Origin: Haemonchus contortus
Lineage: Eukaryota; Nematoda; Chromadorea; Rhabditida; Trichostrongylidae
Reading direction: 5' to 3'
Assembly (NCBI GenBank): GCA_000469685.2
Contig: LS997567.1
Span: 41,970,775 to 42,034,774, forward strand
Length of the DNA: 64,000 nt
This document shows positions 36,282-48,960 of the stretch, piece after piece. The notes under the pieces were generated by a model that was given only the letters and a program-made list of their open reading frames with translations, had not been told where the DNA came from and did no database searches. Every line of letters begins with the position of its first letter. Position 1 is the stretch's first letter. Made by a program: the position numbers and the translations under genes.

Positions 36282-39200
36282 AGGCCACTTGAACGTATAG
36301 GAATTCACGGAGTCACTTGAAACGGGTACCGGATGGCCATGCCTAGCTGCTGTGCTCAGTGATTGAGTGTCTGAACCCCTGATGGCGATCCATGACCACC
36401 ATGTGTCCGAGGGTAAGCAATTGTGTGCCGGAGCCCCTTTTGCCTATAATGCCCACCGGTGTTTCCTGAGTGAATGTGTCCATGTAGGTGTGAAATCGGT
36501 CGCTGTCCCTCGAATAGAATTATTACTACTCACCTCGAGACAACCAATACGCCTTCGTGGCAGGGCCATTGCGACGAAAGACCAAACTGAGATGCGCGAA
36601 AATTGTCACCAACTACATTTCAGGGTGGTTTTGGTCCCCGTAATCATCCCACGATAAACTGCTGAGAAACTGGGACTAATCCCTGTCACAGAGGCGTTCA
36701 TGGGACATTCAAAAAGTTCATCGTCGACCGTCTTGCCCGTTACCTGAAAGAGGCAAACGTGTTCGGCCTCGTCTGCAACAATAACCGTTCACTTTTATGG
36801 GATATCTGTCTGTGCCTGTGTGTCTGTGTGTGGGTGAATCGGAGGTCGAAGCGCTAAGTGGATGACGACCAGGGCGTAAAACGGCATTTCAACATGGAAA
36901 CTATCCGAATAGTAATCGCAAAAAAATCGGGTAAATTTTTTTCCGAAAAATCTTTTTAAAAACGTCGCCACTGCCGGCATAAAGGGTGTACGTGTGGAAT
37001 GTATGGAACGATAAATAGGGGGGATTAGAATGGCATAGCTTTTGGGTTCTCCAGGAGACCTTTACGTGCCAGCTCTGATGTAATGCATGCGGCACACCTC
37101 TCATTATTCATAATTTCGTTGAAATGGATCGATGAGACTGGCACAATGAGATAACTGGATGTGTAGACGATGCAATTCAACTGCGCCCCGCTATCTGCAG
37201 TTGACACTCGTGGCGGCCCTGCTGATACAGTAGACCCACCACGACCACGACCACGGCCACACGTGATTACGAACAAGCGACGTCCGCTTTGCGCGCTAGT
37301 AACGGAATCTTCAGCTCATCATCAAAGAAACACTTCAAACCCGTTAGATTAGGGAGTATGTGTCAAATGGGGATCAAAGGAATACGAAGAATTACAGGAA
37401 GAAGCATCAGGAAGAATGAAACATTTAAAAAAATCAATAATAAGACAATAAACTAAAAATCACCATCAAAATCACAGGATAGTTCCTTCGGAGATAGGAG
37501 AAGAGCGTCGGTCTCACTTCTAAGGCCGCTGGCTGGAATGTCAAATACGAAAGCGTTACTGGGCCCGATGATATAGATGTGTGTGCAAAACAGAAAGCAG
37601 CAGCCTCGCGATGCCTCGAAGCGAAAATTCGCCTCCTCCGACCACCGGAAGGAATGAATGGAAAGAAAAAGAAGAAGAGAAAAAAAAACGATTCGAAAAC
37701 GCTAAAGGATGGCATAGATTTGCCACCAACCTCTACCTGCAGATGGCATTTTCAGCTTGATGTCGATAGTCATAGAATGCCACCAACGAGCGCTCCAGTG
37801 CGACGGCGAGATTTCTGGAACCGGAAAGAAATCAATTCTGGAAAGTTTTTCCCCAAAAATTTTTTCTTCCGTTTGTAAAGAACGCTCTCCTGTTCTGTTC
37901 AGGTACCCATTACAGTTTCCTATTAGAGTTATGACAAAGTTGAGGTTTGTAGTAGAGATACCTGGTTGGGAGTACGGGGCAGAACATAATCGGGCTTAAG
38001 CCCTCAACACGAAGATGTTCCATAGAACGAAGAAGAGACGGAATGGATTAGTGCCGGTCGACGAGGGTGGCGGGACTGAGTCTCATGCAGCTGAGTTGCT
38101 CTCATTCCACGCGTGAAATCAAATGATTCTACTGAAGTGAGAGACCTAATCAGGCGTAGTGTTGCGCGGGGGGCAGAGAGGAGGGGGGGTTGACGAACAC
38201 TCATTGTAGCACACTGCTCCGTCTGACTCTGTGTCGTCGTCTACCATAATATTTTTCTTTATGATTCACTTGATTCTTTAAGCTGGGGGGCGATCTTTCT
38301 CATTAACATAATCCAAGCGGGCGCACGTCATCATACCCAAAGGCTTCCCTCCCCCCACCCAGCAATTACCACATTGATATTCACGTCAACAATGGTCAAT
38401 ATTTACGAATGTTCGGGTAAAAAACAAAGGTAAATGTTAAGTACATTGTTAAAAGCGTTGTAGAACGATTAAAGAGGATGAATCGAAAGTATAGCGTTGT
38501 GGGCGGTGTTGGGCCAATGCCAGCAGGCGTACGACCGTACTCTATCCCGCCCATTTTCGCCGCCGCTGTGCCGGCCAAACGTCGACATGTCGGCTCAAGT
38601 ACCTAATTATCAATTCAATCCATGGCTTAATCATCAATAGGCATTTACTAGTAGAATCTACTGGTACTGTTTTGATTTTGATAAGCGGCCAGCCTTAGCC
38701 TCGTGACAATGACTGAGCCCCCGAGGCTCGCGGCGGCTCTGTTTTGAATTAACGACTGCTGCTCAACGATGCGTATGAGCTGGTCATGTTTGAAGGAGTC
38801 AACGAACACATACAGACATGAACACATCGGCACATATCCCCCTCCAAACTTGGGGAACACATGTTTTCAACCGGTTTTTCCTTATGGTGCAACAACGCAG
38901 TGTCGCCTAAGTTGTTAGCGACAACTTGTTATTCCAACGAGATCAACGCCTATATTGGGGGAAGATATTCGCCAGTATTGCGCGATTTTCGATGACTTTG
39001 ACCAAATGGGGGTGGGATTAAGTAAGGATCAGCGCTACTCCATATGATGGATAGTCAGACTCAATTAGAGCAATAGCGACGTGTTGATAGTTAGCCATAA
39101 AAAAGGAACTACGATTATTACTCCAGTCAAACCCCTTCAATGTCTTTCAATAGGTGAGTTTGATTGGCCGCCTCTTACCAAACGAGTACTTGTAGTTACT

Positions 39201-42200
39201 GATGAGTTTCGCACTTTCAACATCGATTTGTGCGCCACTGCAGCGGGGCGTCTAACATGGACAATATGGTTAAGACTGGAGATTTTCGGGAGTTTATTTG
39301 TACGAAAAAAGGGTCCTCTTGCCAGAATACTAAGTGAGAACCTATTTCGAGGCAGCGGCTCGAGGTCATTAGGTCCTGTGGTAGTAACAAGAATAAAAGG
39401 GTTCAAAATGATCCCAGAAAACAAGTCAAATGGTTGAATCAGCACTTATTACTGCTATTATATCACACTTCATCGATTTTCTTAAAAAAAACCATACTGT
39501 TCCATCCGATTTTGAAGTCGTGAGTCAGAAGCTCTCCCTCCCCAAATGGTCTCATTTCAGGAATGACGTGAAGGAAGTGGTATTACTTGAGTCATGCCAG
39601 CAATTTCCCACTTTAGCCATGAACTCTTAGAGCGTTATTTCGATTTAGGCCCTTCTTGAGGTAACCCTTCGATATCGTCAGCTCTGTAGCTCTACAGAAC
39701 TACCTACTTCGTTCTGGGACAAATATGAAGACGAAATCCAATTTGACTACTTGTAAAAACGATTTTCCAGTTTCGGCGATTTATAAACTGTGCAGTGTTG
39801 AATCATCAGATAAACATAACCCTGCAAATTGAAAAAGAAGGACCAAAGGAACGGGCAGACTGCGAAACTTGGGTCCTCAAACTTTTGAGTTTTTTCTTCG
39901 GCGAAATTCCGAACATATGCTCTTTCAGTTCTATGCTGTTCATGGTGGATAACTGGTAAACGTCGTGATTATGTAAGCCTGAATGTGTGGCAAGCGATTG
40001 TTGCTGTGGATGTACGTGTATGTATGTGCGTGTGTGTCTATCTCACAGCACTGTCGCTATCGTGTCCATCTAAATACCTTATCTCATCTGCGAACACTCT
40101 CTTCACTAACACTCCACTACTGTATCTCGGGCACCACAGTACGGACAGATAGCTCGTCAGCGATGATGCGATAATTGCACAACTGACTCGTCCAGTTGAC
40201 AAATATGAGCCGGAAACGAGTCTGAATGATCTCATCGTTTGATGCCCATACATGGGACAGTCTGCTCAAGAACTCAAAGGTAACCCGAAACCATTCCCCC
40301 GGTTAAATTGTTCTTGCTAATAATCCCATGCCACTAGTGTGTGGTCGTTTTCATCGGGTTGTACCCATGCTGCCACCCTTCTCTACCCGTAAATCGAATC
40401 AACCCATCATCGGTGGTATTATCGAATGCAACGACAGTTTCGAGTTGATGGTTTCTCTCGTAACGTTGACTGATAACTACCTACTGAAAATTGCGACAGC
40501 CCAAAAAGTCGGGTTGAATATTCGCTTCATAGGCAGGAGGGGATAAATTTTTTGCTCCCAAAAGATTACCCACAGGACAATGGGGTGACATGCCCTTATA
40601 TATTACTTTTATCGATTTAATACTTTGTAACAGACTTATCAAAAATCAATGAATTTCCCAAATGAACCTATCAAATACCAACAAATGCAACCGCTTTTGT
40701 GACCGAAAATTTTCGAGAACTCACTCGGGAGCTCGTCCTCTTGAAACCGTCAAATTCCAGTTATTCTTAGATAACGAATAAACATACTTTTTTGTGGCTA
40801 CCTCACTCTTATCCTAAGTTGGCTCAAAAGGAGGAGTGGGAGATGGTCCCCCTGGTCCCCCTACTGAGCAGGATAATTTCCGACCCAGACTGCCCCTCTC
40901 CAAAATAACGTACTTGAAGTATTTCATTGGATACGAGCACTACCCTATCATTACGGGGCTCCTACAAATCGATGTCCTGAAGGGGAGCTGCAGGTAAGAG
41001 CACTGCGGAAAGGGGGCGTGAAAGCCTTGGTGGGATTGAAATCGGGAGGGCAATTGAGAATGTTGCACTGTGTATGTCATTGACACCTCGCAATTTGCAG
41101 CTATCCATAGAGGGATGAGACCATCTGCCATCGTGACAGCACAATTATATAACATTCTGTGATGGTACGTTACGGACATGACGACAAGATACACGAGATA
41201 CATCCGTATGTGCAAGTGTCTGACGTAAACTTGCGGAACATCTCCAGCTACCGTACACATTCGTAATAGTCGTCAGCTGATATGATCGGCTTGTCACAAA
41301 GTACGGATTGCGCCATCACATCATCGTTTACAACATTCGAAGATGTTTCCGACCTTGGAAATTGGTTGGGAGGTTGATGACAAGGAAGGGGTCACAAAGT
41401 CAGCAGGTTTAGAGCCTCTTCTAGAAGTTTCAGTAAGGAGGAACGATTATTGATCGGGTGATAATCATCAATTTAGATCATAACAACACTTCCTAGTAAT
41501 CGATGGAGTTATCTTTTACGACTGACGGGTCCCCAGAATCACTGTAAACACTCCCAGTAACATTTGTTACTTATAAGTCATGTCAGATCCCGCCAGTATA
41601 ATGACGAAATCATAAGAAAAAAGGAAGAAGGAGTTACAGTTACAAGTTGTAGGTATTACTAGTAATGTGCTATTATAGTCGGCTGTCACACTCATAGCAA
41701 GGTCAAATTAGAGTGTCGCTTTCGGTGTGGTATTGTTGTCGGTTCTCGGCGAAAGGGACCGAGTCAATTAAGGCGAGTATCCTCCTCGAATCCGTATGAG
41801 ATAATGGGAGGCTCTACGAACCTTGCCTATGGAAGGTCTAACGACAAATGGAGGGATTGAAAAAGTAGCCGACAAAAGTCATGGGTCACTACTGAAAAGA
41901 GAGTGCCTTCACTTCACACTTCAACTATGTACAGTAATGAAGTTCATGGAAGAAAACTGGAAATTTATATGAAAAATCATGGCAGGACTGATTGCAGTGA
42001 ACCGACTTATCGACAATACTACAGTACATCCGAGCAAACTTTCTGGTCCAAGCTACAAAGGGTGCTATGGGTAGGATGACTTTTAACGAGTGGCATTTGG
42101 ACATGATAGTAGATGAAGTAAATAGTAGACGATACCTAATGGTTTTAGCGGGTTTCTAGCTATTCAACACAACCGTTTCTTAGTTACCAATAAGTTAACC

Positions 42201-42305
42201 AACAAATTCTTACCAACTTATTCTGGAAACTTGTCACAATCGTACGAGTTACCCCCTCGTTGAACAGCCAGTGCAGACAGCTGTACAGTCTACTGCTTGC
42301 TGCTC

Positions 42306-42313
42306 TATAAAAA
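42306..42313 (+). promoter_or_regulatory. TATA-box-like motif
   Basis: TATAAAAA lies 50 bases upstream of an ATG in a good context (AAAATGACTGAC at 42363), whose frame runs into a CAG|GTGGGA donor after six codons. It may be the 5' end of a small plus-strand transcript. It is unproven and could be chance in AT-rich DNA. Confidence 0.2.
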
Positions 42314-42725
42314 GGTGACCAACGGATATTTACGATAGAATTCAAGTCGGAGAGTATCTAAAATGACTGACAATATCAGGTGGGAACACTTGTAAGGGAA
42401 ATGTAAAAACTCCGGCTTCGCTTAAGCGTAGGCTTGAGTCCGACAGACTACTAAAAGCGCTCAGAGCAAACATTTTTTCCCCATTAAGTGTGATAAAATG
42501 TCCGAAAATTTTTGGAATTTACTAATCCAGAAAATCCCAGGGCGTTCTCAACACTTTCCACAGGAATATTTGGCCTTAGCAGATTCTATTCTCGTCTGGA
42601 GACTTCCACTTTTCCAGGAACTACCAGTAAATGATGCCAACTAAATCAAAAACAAAAGCATTTCTACAAAAACTGCCGACGTCCTCGAAGTAAAGTTAGG
42701 AGGTCAATACCTTTGTTTCTCAGCT

Positions 42726-42929
42726 ATTTGGGGGCAAAGTAGCGTGACAGGAACTTCTCAGGCCTCGGAAGCCTTGTTACGCAACTGGTCAATGATGTCT
42801 CTAATTGGCTCAAGTTTGACATCGGCTGCTCAAAGACGACAAATTGGGATTATCCACCGCCTAACGTATGTCCGCTGTTGCAGACAAAGCTTACCGACTA
42901 ACAATTTTCGAATTAGTGCATCCAGGTAG
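42726..42929 (+). CDS. Candidate exon of unknown plus-strand gene or decayed element
   Basis: After a good acceptor (TTTGTTTCTCAG ending at 42723) the frame is open for about 67 codons. It includes SVTGTSQASEALLRNW, then SMMSLIGSSLTSAAQRRQ and IGIIHRL. A GTATGT donor-like site follows IHRL, but the nearest acceptor is only 18 bases on, too close for an intron, so the frame may simply run to the TAG at 42927-42929. No domain recognised. Confidence 0.2.
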   Translation: MWGQSSVTGTSQASEALLRNWSMMSLIGSSLTSAAQRRQIGIIHRLTYVRCCRQSLPTNNFRISASR

Positions 42930-42939
42930 AAGTAGTGGG

Positions 42940-43125
42940 TCTAGCTCGTCATCAGTCACCAACCGACCACCATCGTCACCCACAAGGGAAGAGAGAGAGA
43001 GAAGACGCCAAAAGGAGGCCTACAGACATCCAAAGAAACAGGAAACTTCAGCATCAAGCCTGATCGTAGCGAAGCTATCGATAATTAAATTCACAGGAAG
43101 ATGTTCAGCACAACTTTGTCCCTGA
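42940..43125 (+). CDS. Ser-rich, basic open frame, possible continuation
   Basis: Overlaps in position, but not in frame, with the candidate exon upstream. It encodes a Ser run followed by PTREERERRRQKEAYRHPKK and QETSAS. The charged composition resembles a nuclear protein, but the AG-rich DNA alone could create it. Low confidence. Confidence 0.15.
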   Translation, partial: SSSSSVTNRPPSSPTREERERRRQKEAYRHPKKQETSASSLIVAKLSIIKFTGRCSAQLCP

Positions 43126-46100
43126 AAACTGACTATGGTGGTCAGTAAGGAGTGGGCAATTTTTTCGACTACTCCCTGAAAATTTACTTAACAGTAACTC
43201 TGAAGAACACAGTTTTCGCAGAGGTCTACCGAAAAAATTTGTCCCAAACGTCTTTCACTTGTTTTTACAACACGATGACGACAACGTGACAACTAATTAC
43301 TTATTCATGAATTTGTTCCAAAAAAAAAGCTCATGACGTTGCTGAATACGTATTGAGTTTCCAGATACCATTTCCTAGAGCCCTCTAAATATTCCAGAAT
43401 TTTCCGTCTCAAAAAAGCTCTGCTCGAGTGCGATGAACATAGACGTTTTGCTTCGGGCAGATTTCAAATAAGTGGACATTACTCCGTGAACATGGAACGA
43501 TAGGAGCATAGGAGCCATTTCAGGCAGCTGAGGTTCTGTAAAAGGATCCGATTTACCATCACCACATGGCTCGGGAGTTTACTTATCGAGAACTTCGAGG
43601 AAAAAGACAAATTCATCTCAGCTTAACAGTGAATGATTCTCACTAACACGGATAGCTTGACAGACCCTCAACAGCAGCTACCTCCTGCAGACTAACAATC
43701 TGAAAAAGGAACTTGTTAATTCTAGCTCGGTAGGGTCTGGAATGCTCCTAAGCTCGAGATATCCGATTAATGTTGAAATTAGGGCACCAATGACGATCAC
43801 CGTTTTGTTTGATCCAGTTCAAAGCTGAACCTCTAAGCGGTCTCAAGACCAATCTTTCGGGCAGAATCCACTAAGCTATAGGAGCTTCCCAGTTCGCGGA
43901 TTACCAAAAATACGAAATAAAACCATGTTCTGAAATTAAAGTCTTCGGGAGGAAAATCATGTTACATGCCAGTGGATCATTCTAGCTAGGAGCATGCGTC
44001 TCATGAACGTTGCAGCGAAGGCTCTCAAGATAGGAAGCTTCAAAGTGTCGTCTACTTCTTGAATTAATGCAGTAATTGAGATCAGCCTTATTCCAACAGT
44101 CTGTGCGAAGTTAAAATTCAGACTGACTATTATCCTTACAGACAACAATGTGTCAGCAGGCACTTTGTTGGTGGGCATGTATGCCGTCAACAATGGCATC
44201 ACTTCAGTAAGGATGTGCTTGATGATTTTGCAAGGATGTTTCTGAAAGAATGGAAAGCTCTGCAACTTCCTAGGACTCGAAAATCGCGACTAAAACTTTA
44301 GTTATAACAATTTTAGAACTCAGGGAGCCAAAACACATTTCTCAACCTCCCTTTTATGAGTATCTCACGATTTTCAATGCCTTTGCCTAACTGTGCCCCT
44401 TCTTTCCACACATTACTATACGCTTGCGTTCAGATTTTTAAAGATTGCTTAGGCTAAACTTATCGAAAATTTGCAAGGATAATGTATGCCTCTAGGTTTG
44501 CTTCACATTACAACTTTACATTTACTACTCTTATTATTGTGCTGTTTCAAAGTTTCATGCTAGTTCAAAAGTATGCTGAACAAAATTTCCAATAAAACAT
44601 TTTAAACCGTGCAAAAAATCACTTTCACAGTTTGTCAAGTAAAAACTTCGCAGCTTAGTGGAAACTTCGGGTTACGAAGTCGAAATGTTTACAATACTAA
44701 CTTGATTACTAAAATGTGGCGACTGAGAGGTTCCCAAGGAATTTGAGGCTCAGCTTATTAAATGTTATCGCCGATCTAATGCACTCTGGCCGGATATTGC
44801 ATCACCAGTCAAATCGGTAGAGCCGTGCTCAGATGCTATCTAACACTCATTAGTGTGCTCATTACGCCATAACTACCCAATATTAAAGTTTTTCACCGAA
44901 AATAGGGGTTCGTAGACGATTTCAACGGAAATAATGTCCCACAAGATGGCCACAAACTGAAATCAGTAGAAGAAAGGTACTACTCGTAACGCAGCTCTCT
45001 TTCGGAATTTGTTGACAAACTGTCACACTGCCAATTACGATAAAGAATTCTAATCGACAAATGGCCACCGGTTCAAATGCTCATTTAGGCAAAGCTGATA
45101 ATTTTTATTAGCTCGAGTCTTTCCCATATATCGAATTTATAGGACCCAACAGTACTCTAAATAAACCATGAAAAGTCATTTTGTATTTCAGAAAATGCAC
45201 TGTCAGTTCTACTTGGTGAACGACAACATCTGAGCACGAGCTGGTGCAACTTCAGGAATAGGAGCTCAGGGACAGACGTTTCTGGCTACTAGACATTACC
45301 TTTAATATACTTACATGTAAACCCTCTGAATACTTTTGGTGAGTACCAAATGCCATTCTTTAACACCAGCACAAGTCTCAAACAGATAAGGAGACTGTCA
45401 CAGGGGCACATTGCGAGCTGATGGTGGACAGCACAGAGGTCAGGGAATCTACAACAGATAGACAGTTCCCATTACTATGTTTTCAGAACAAACAAGTAAG
45501 TCCTTAGTTTATTTCAAAGGCGGACCAGAGTTACTAGTACGGTGAGATACTACAGTAGTAGAGACTTAGTGAGACTCCCAAAAAGGAAACGTCTGCAAAA
45601 AAATGCAGATTATTTCACATGCCATTTACACCTTATGGCAAACAGACACTCATTAAACAACAAGATTGCTGATCCAGTTTGTTAGCAACGAGAAGCTCAT
45701 TATTCTTATTGGATTACGGTAATTCAATTGTTGTTACTGTAATAGCGGAAATGAGATCGTCGCATAGCATGCGTACACGATCCTAATGAGAGCAAATATT
45801 ATTGTTGCGGTGAGAGGAGAGTTGATGGAAGATTACCACCACCGGCATGTTGTTTGAAATCCGACTACACCACCTATGATGTCCCAAGGACGCTCGTTAG
45901 AGTAATGAGACTCAACTCAATGAATAGTGTGAGCGGATCCGATGGTACTACCAGCTAGTCATTGCCAGTCACGGCATTATCTAATGGAACTCGGCTGAGC
46001 CGATAAAATCGTGGTGAAGAGCTATCTGAGCTCGAAAGACAGGTGGCTTCTGGTCTGATAAATAGACCTGCTGCTGCGCTTGAATGCGAAATTCAACTTG

Positions 46101-46617
46101 GAGATTACTTGAGTAAGTTTTTGGAGTAGAAATCACCTCACCCAAGTATTATGCCGTGGCATTTATTCATCTGAATCGAGACGATAGCCATTCAGTTATA
46201 TGAACAAACTGTCCGAAAGCTGCTTTTTGGCATCTCATCCTAATTCTGGCTTTTAGAACTGGCTCAAAGGAGGACAAAATCAGGACAGTCTTTCAAATAT
46301 TCAGACTCTGCGCTAACTCTGACGAGAATCGCAAAGGCAAGACAAAGTGCTAAGGATGTAGGCTGACAATGTTCGCTGAAGAACATTGATATGAAACTAT
46401 AAATCAGGGCCTAGATTGAAGAAGCTGAGGCCAACCGACCGATTGGAGACCACTAAAGCTTGTGAAGACCCTGTCAGAATGACACATAAGAAAGGAAAGA
46501 AAAGTCCCCACGGCTTTGATTGACAAAACCTCCTGTAGTTCTTCAACTAACTTGGATCTTCTGGGAAGTCCAACAAATGGATGCTCGACTATGGAGGTAA
46601 GTTCTGCCATTAAAATT

Positions 46618-47148
46618 TCAACGAAAGAGTTTTTTAAGCAAAGAGGACTGGAGATTTATTCTAATGTGGGGTGAACTCTGAAAGTATAGCGACAAGAGCC
46701 GAGCAACTCGTACAATGGTGAAACATAGGATGGGATTACAGTGATATTTCTCGAAAAAGCTGCGGCTCATGCTCGTCCTGAGCAGTGAGCAGGAAAGATG
46801 AGGGCCACAAATGAGGATGATCTGTAAAATGCAGCTTGATCCAACGGACAAACGGTTTTCGCGCACTTGATCCGAACAGGTGGCGATTTTGTGATTTTGA
46901 AATCGGTGGTAATTCGTAAATGAGTAGGTTGGATGTTGTTGTGTGAACCGTGAAAAAAGGTTTGAAGGATAACGCTGCGGTTGACAAAGGCCATCAAATA
47001 AATGGCCGATTTTCGAACAAGACTGGGAACGGCGACGCAACGCGATGTGATCTAGGCACGATGGGTGGTCCAAACTACATGACGAACAACGGAAGCCAAT
47101 TCGATGGCATCGTGTCAACGGCTTGAATGGTCTCCGTGCCAGCTTCAT
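46618..47148 (-). pseudogene. Possible decayed coding segment, family unknown
   Basis: The longest single open frame between the two genes (176 codons). The two other minus frames also have long open stretches (46736-46987 and 46767-47045). One begins GIPHEAGTETIQAVDTMPSN and another ends FLLTAQDEHEPQLFREISL. Shifts of coding-like sequence between frames suggest a degraded element rather than a working gene. No domain is recognised, and chance cannot be excluded. Confidence 0.2.
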
Positions 47149-48659
47149 GAGGAATTCCTGAATGGTCTGAGAACAGATAGGAAAATCAGCTTGGGGGGAT
47201 AGGCGCTTTCACTCCCTCCATCACCTAGGGATTATGGCTCTAGAGCTCAGGTCCTGCCATTTCGTCATGTGCTTACAACCAGAGGTGTCCCGAAAACAGA
47301 ACCCTCCCCTTCACTGTATATACTACAAGGAGGGAGTCCTGACGACCAGATCGTAACTTCGAAATTGTTACTGTGTACCTTGGTCACATTATTCTACCTT
47401 TCGGGATTCTTAGGTGGAACTATTCAGTGGCTTCACGTTTCGACGTACTTTTCATCTTCAGAGGCGTGAACGCACCTCGACATGATTTGCCAGCAGGCTT
47501 TCGATCCTCTCCAGAAACCAACGACGTGTCTGACACTCGCTGGAAAACTACCCACATTGTGATAGACTCAGAGTACCACCATTAAAATGAACAGAACTTC
47601 TCACCTAAACCTCGAGCGGCAGAAGGCTAGATTCGGATTAGTACAGAAGAAAAGTCGGCAAAGTAATTCAAAACTTAATGGAAGTTCAAATGAGTAGGTT
47701 CCGGAAAAAACCATTTTCTTGCATACAATCCCAAAATAAGTCTCAAAAATTCTATTGTAACTTATTACTGCTTACCCCATTCCCAAATCTCTGAGATGCT
47801 CGACGACCCTCCGAATCATTCGGAAAGTGCTTCCGAGACTAGAGACACATTCAAACGATTCCCTGAGCAATTCCTCAGAAACATCAACCTTCTATAATGG
47901 ATGTTCAGTGCAAGCTGGGGCGTCAAGCGATGGAAACCATTCAAATTCTTACAAGAATTCAGGTTTGAGCAGTATTTTGATAGTGGCACAGACCTGATAC
48001 ACAAAAAGTTGAAAATTATAACTAGCTAAAGCTAAGATATACCGGGGGAATGGGGAGGGAGGATTGTCGACCACTTATTTCTTACGATGGCACTAATAGT
48101 TATATCCAAGATTATGCACAAGATCGGGGGCTCTACACCAAAATGGAACGACATCACCAACAGCATCACCAACAGCTCAAAGTAAAAGAGACGAATTTGT
48201 ACCAGCCACAAAAACGTAGCCTAATGAAATTCAGTCAAATTGCTTCATCATGATGTCAGCTTCAAACAGCAGAAGCTCGGTAGGAGTGCTCCACTACTGC
48301 TGTAATACTCTAGTAGATTTACTCCTAATCCCTGACGAGCACTGTAATCAGCCCCTCTTCAGATAGTCAAACCATAGCTATGGATAAGTAATGCCTGTAA
48401 GAAATAGGAACCGCAAGAAGGATAAGCTCCAGGACAGCACATTGAGCAGGAGACAACAATTAGTCGAACAAAACGCCGATAAGTACATAGATAAAACACT
48501 TGGCATGCTCGTACACTTCAATCTCGGCATTTCTACAACTCACAAACTGAAGTATGAGCATCGACAAGAGGATAGACTGTACCTGATCGTAATGATAGAC
48601 ATTTTGAACTTGACAATTAAACAGGACGACGGTATCGACAGCAGTGAGTGAGTAAGAGT

Positions 48660-48960
48660 TGTAGGAACACGCTCGACTAGCTGCCGCCCCCGTGTATACC
48701 GCTTCAGGGCTGTGGAGCGCACTGACGCGTCTTTGTAATGACCGCTCACCTCTCTTGACGCTCGGCCGCTCCTCGTTGAACCACCGTGAAATCCCGCCAA
48801 GTCGGTCGTAAGCAAGTGGCCAGCCTCATCGTCCCAATCAACCAATCATGGAGAGGTGGGGGTGGAGCCACGACGGCGTCCACCAATCGCGCACGGCTCC
48901 ATCGTCATAGCCGCCAGCCGCCGCCCCTTTAACTACGGTCAGGACCAAATCGGATTAGTT
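48660..48960 (-). promoter_or_regulatory. CpG island-like segment with three CCAAT boxes and GC boxes, candidate Pax-6 distal promoter
   Basis: CCAAT occurs on the plus strand at 48834-48838, 48842-48846 and 48883-48887 (inverted ATTGG for minus transcription). CCGCCCC lies at 48921-48927, and many CG dinucleotides sit in an AT-rich neighbourhood. Downstream on the minus strand is a strong donor, GAG|GTGAGC, with exon edge at 48750. The leader MVDWDDEAGHLLTTDLAGF is in frame to it (from 48845). That donor is phase 0, so it cannot join the first visible Pax-6 exon directly. It could be a 5' UTR exon or need another exon between. Confidence 0.35.

Larger units (their letters stand above)
36101..38600. 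promoter_or_regulatory. CpG-rich region with GC boxes, CCAAT box and clustered palindromes
   Basis: GC content rises relative to flanks. Palindromes cluster at 36132-36143, 36157-36180 and 36264-36281. On the minus strand, near 38500-38555, a GC box (CCCGCCC at 38546-38552 on plus) sits beside CCAAT (38514-38518) and GGGCGG (38501-38506). This would suit a promoter or enhancer of Pax-6, whose 5' end lies in this interval. No coding exon is supported: the short open frames in it are low complexity. Confidence 0.35.
38601..48659. other. Long interval without a supported gene
   Basis: About 10 kb, mostly AT-rich. Two places could hold exons of an unrecognised plus-strand gene or decayed element (42306-43125) or a decayed coding segment (46618-47148, minus); each has its own entry. 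Otherwise only short open frames at the background level are seen. Confidence 0.5.
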
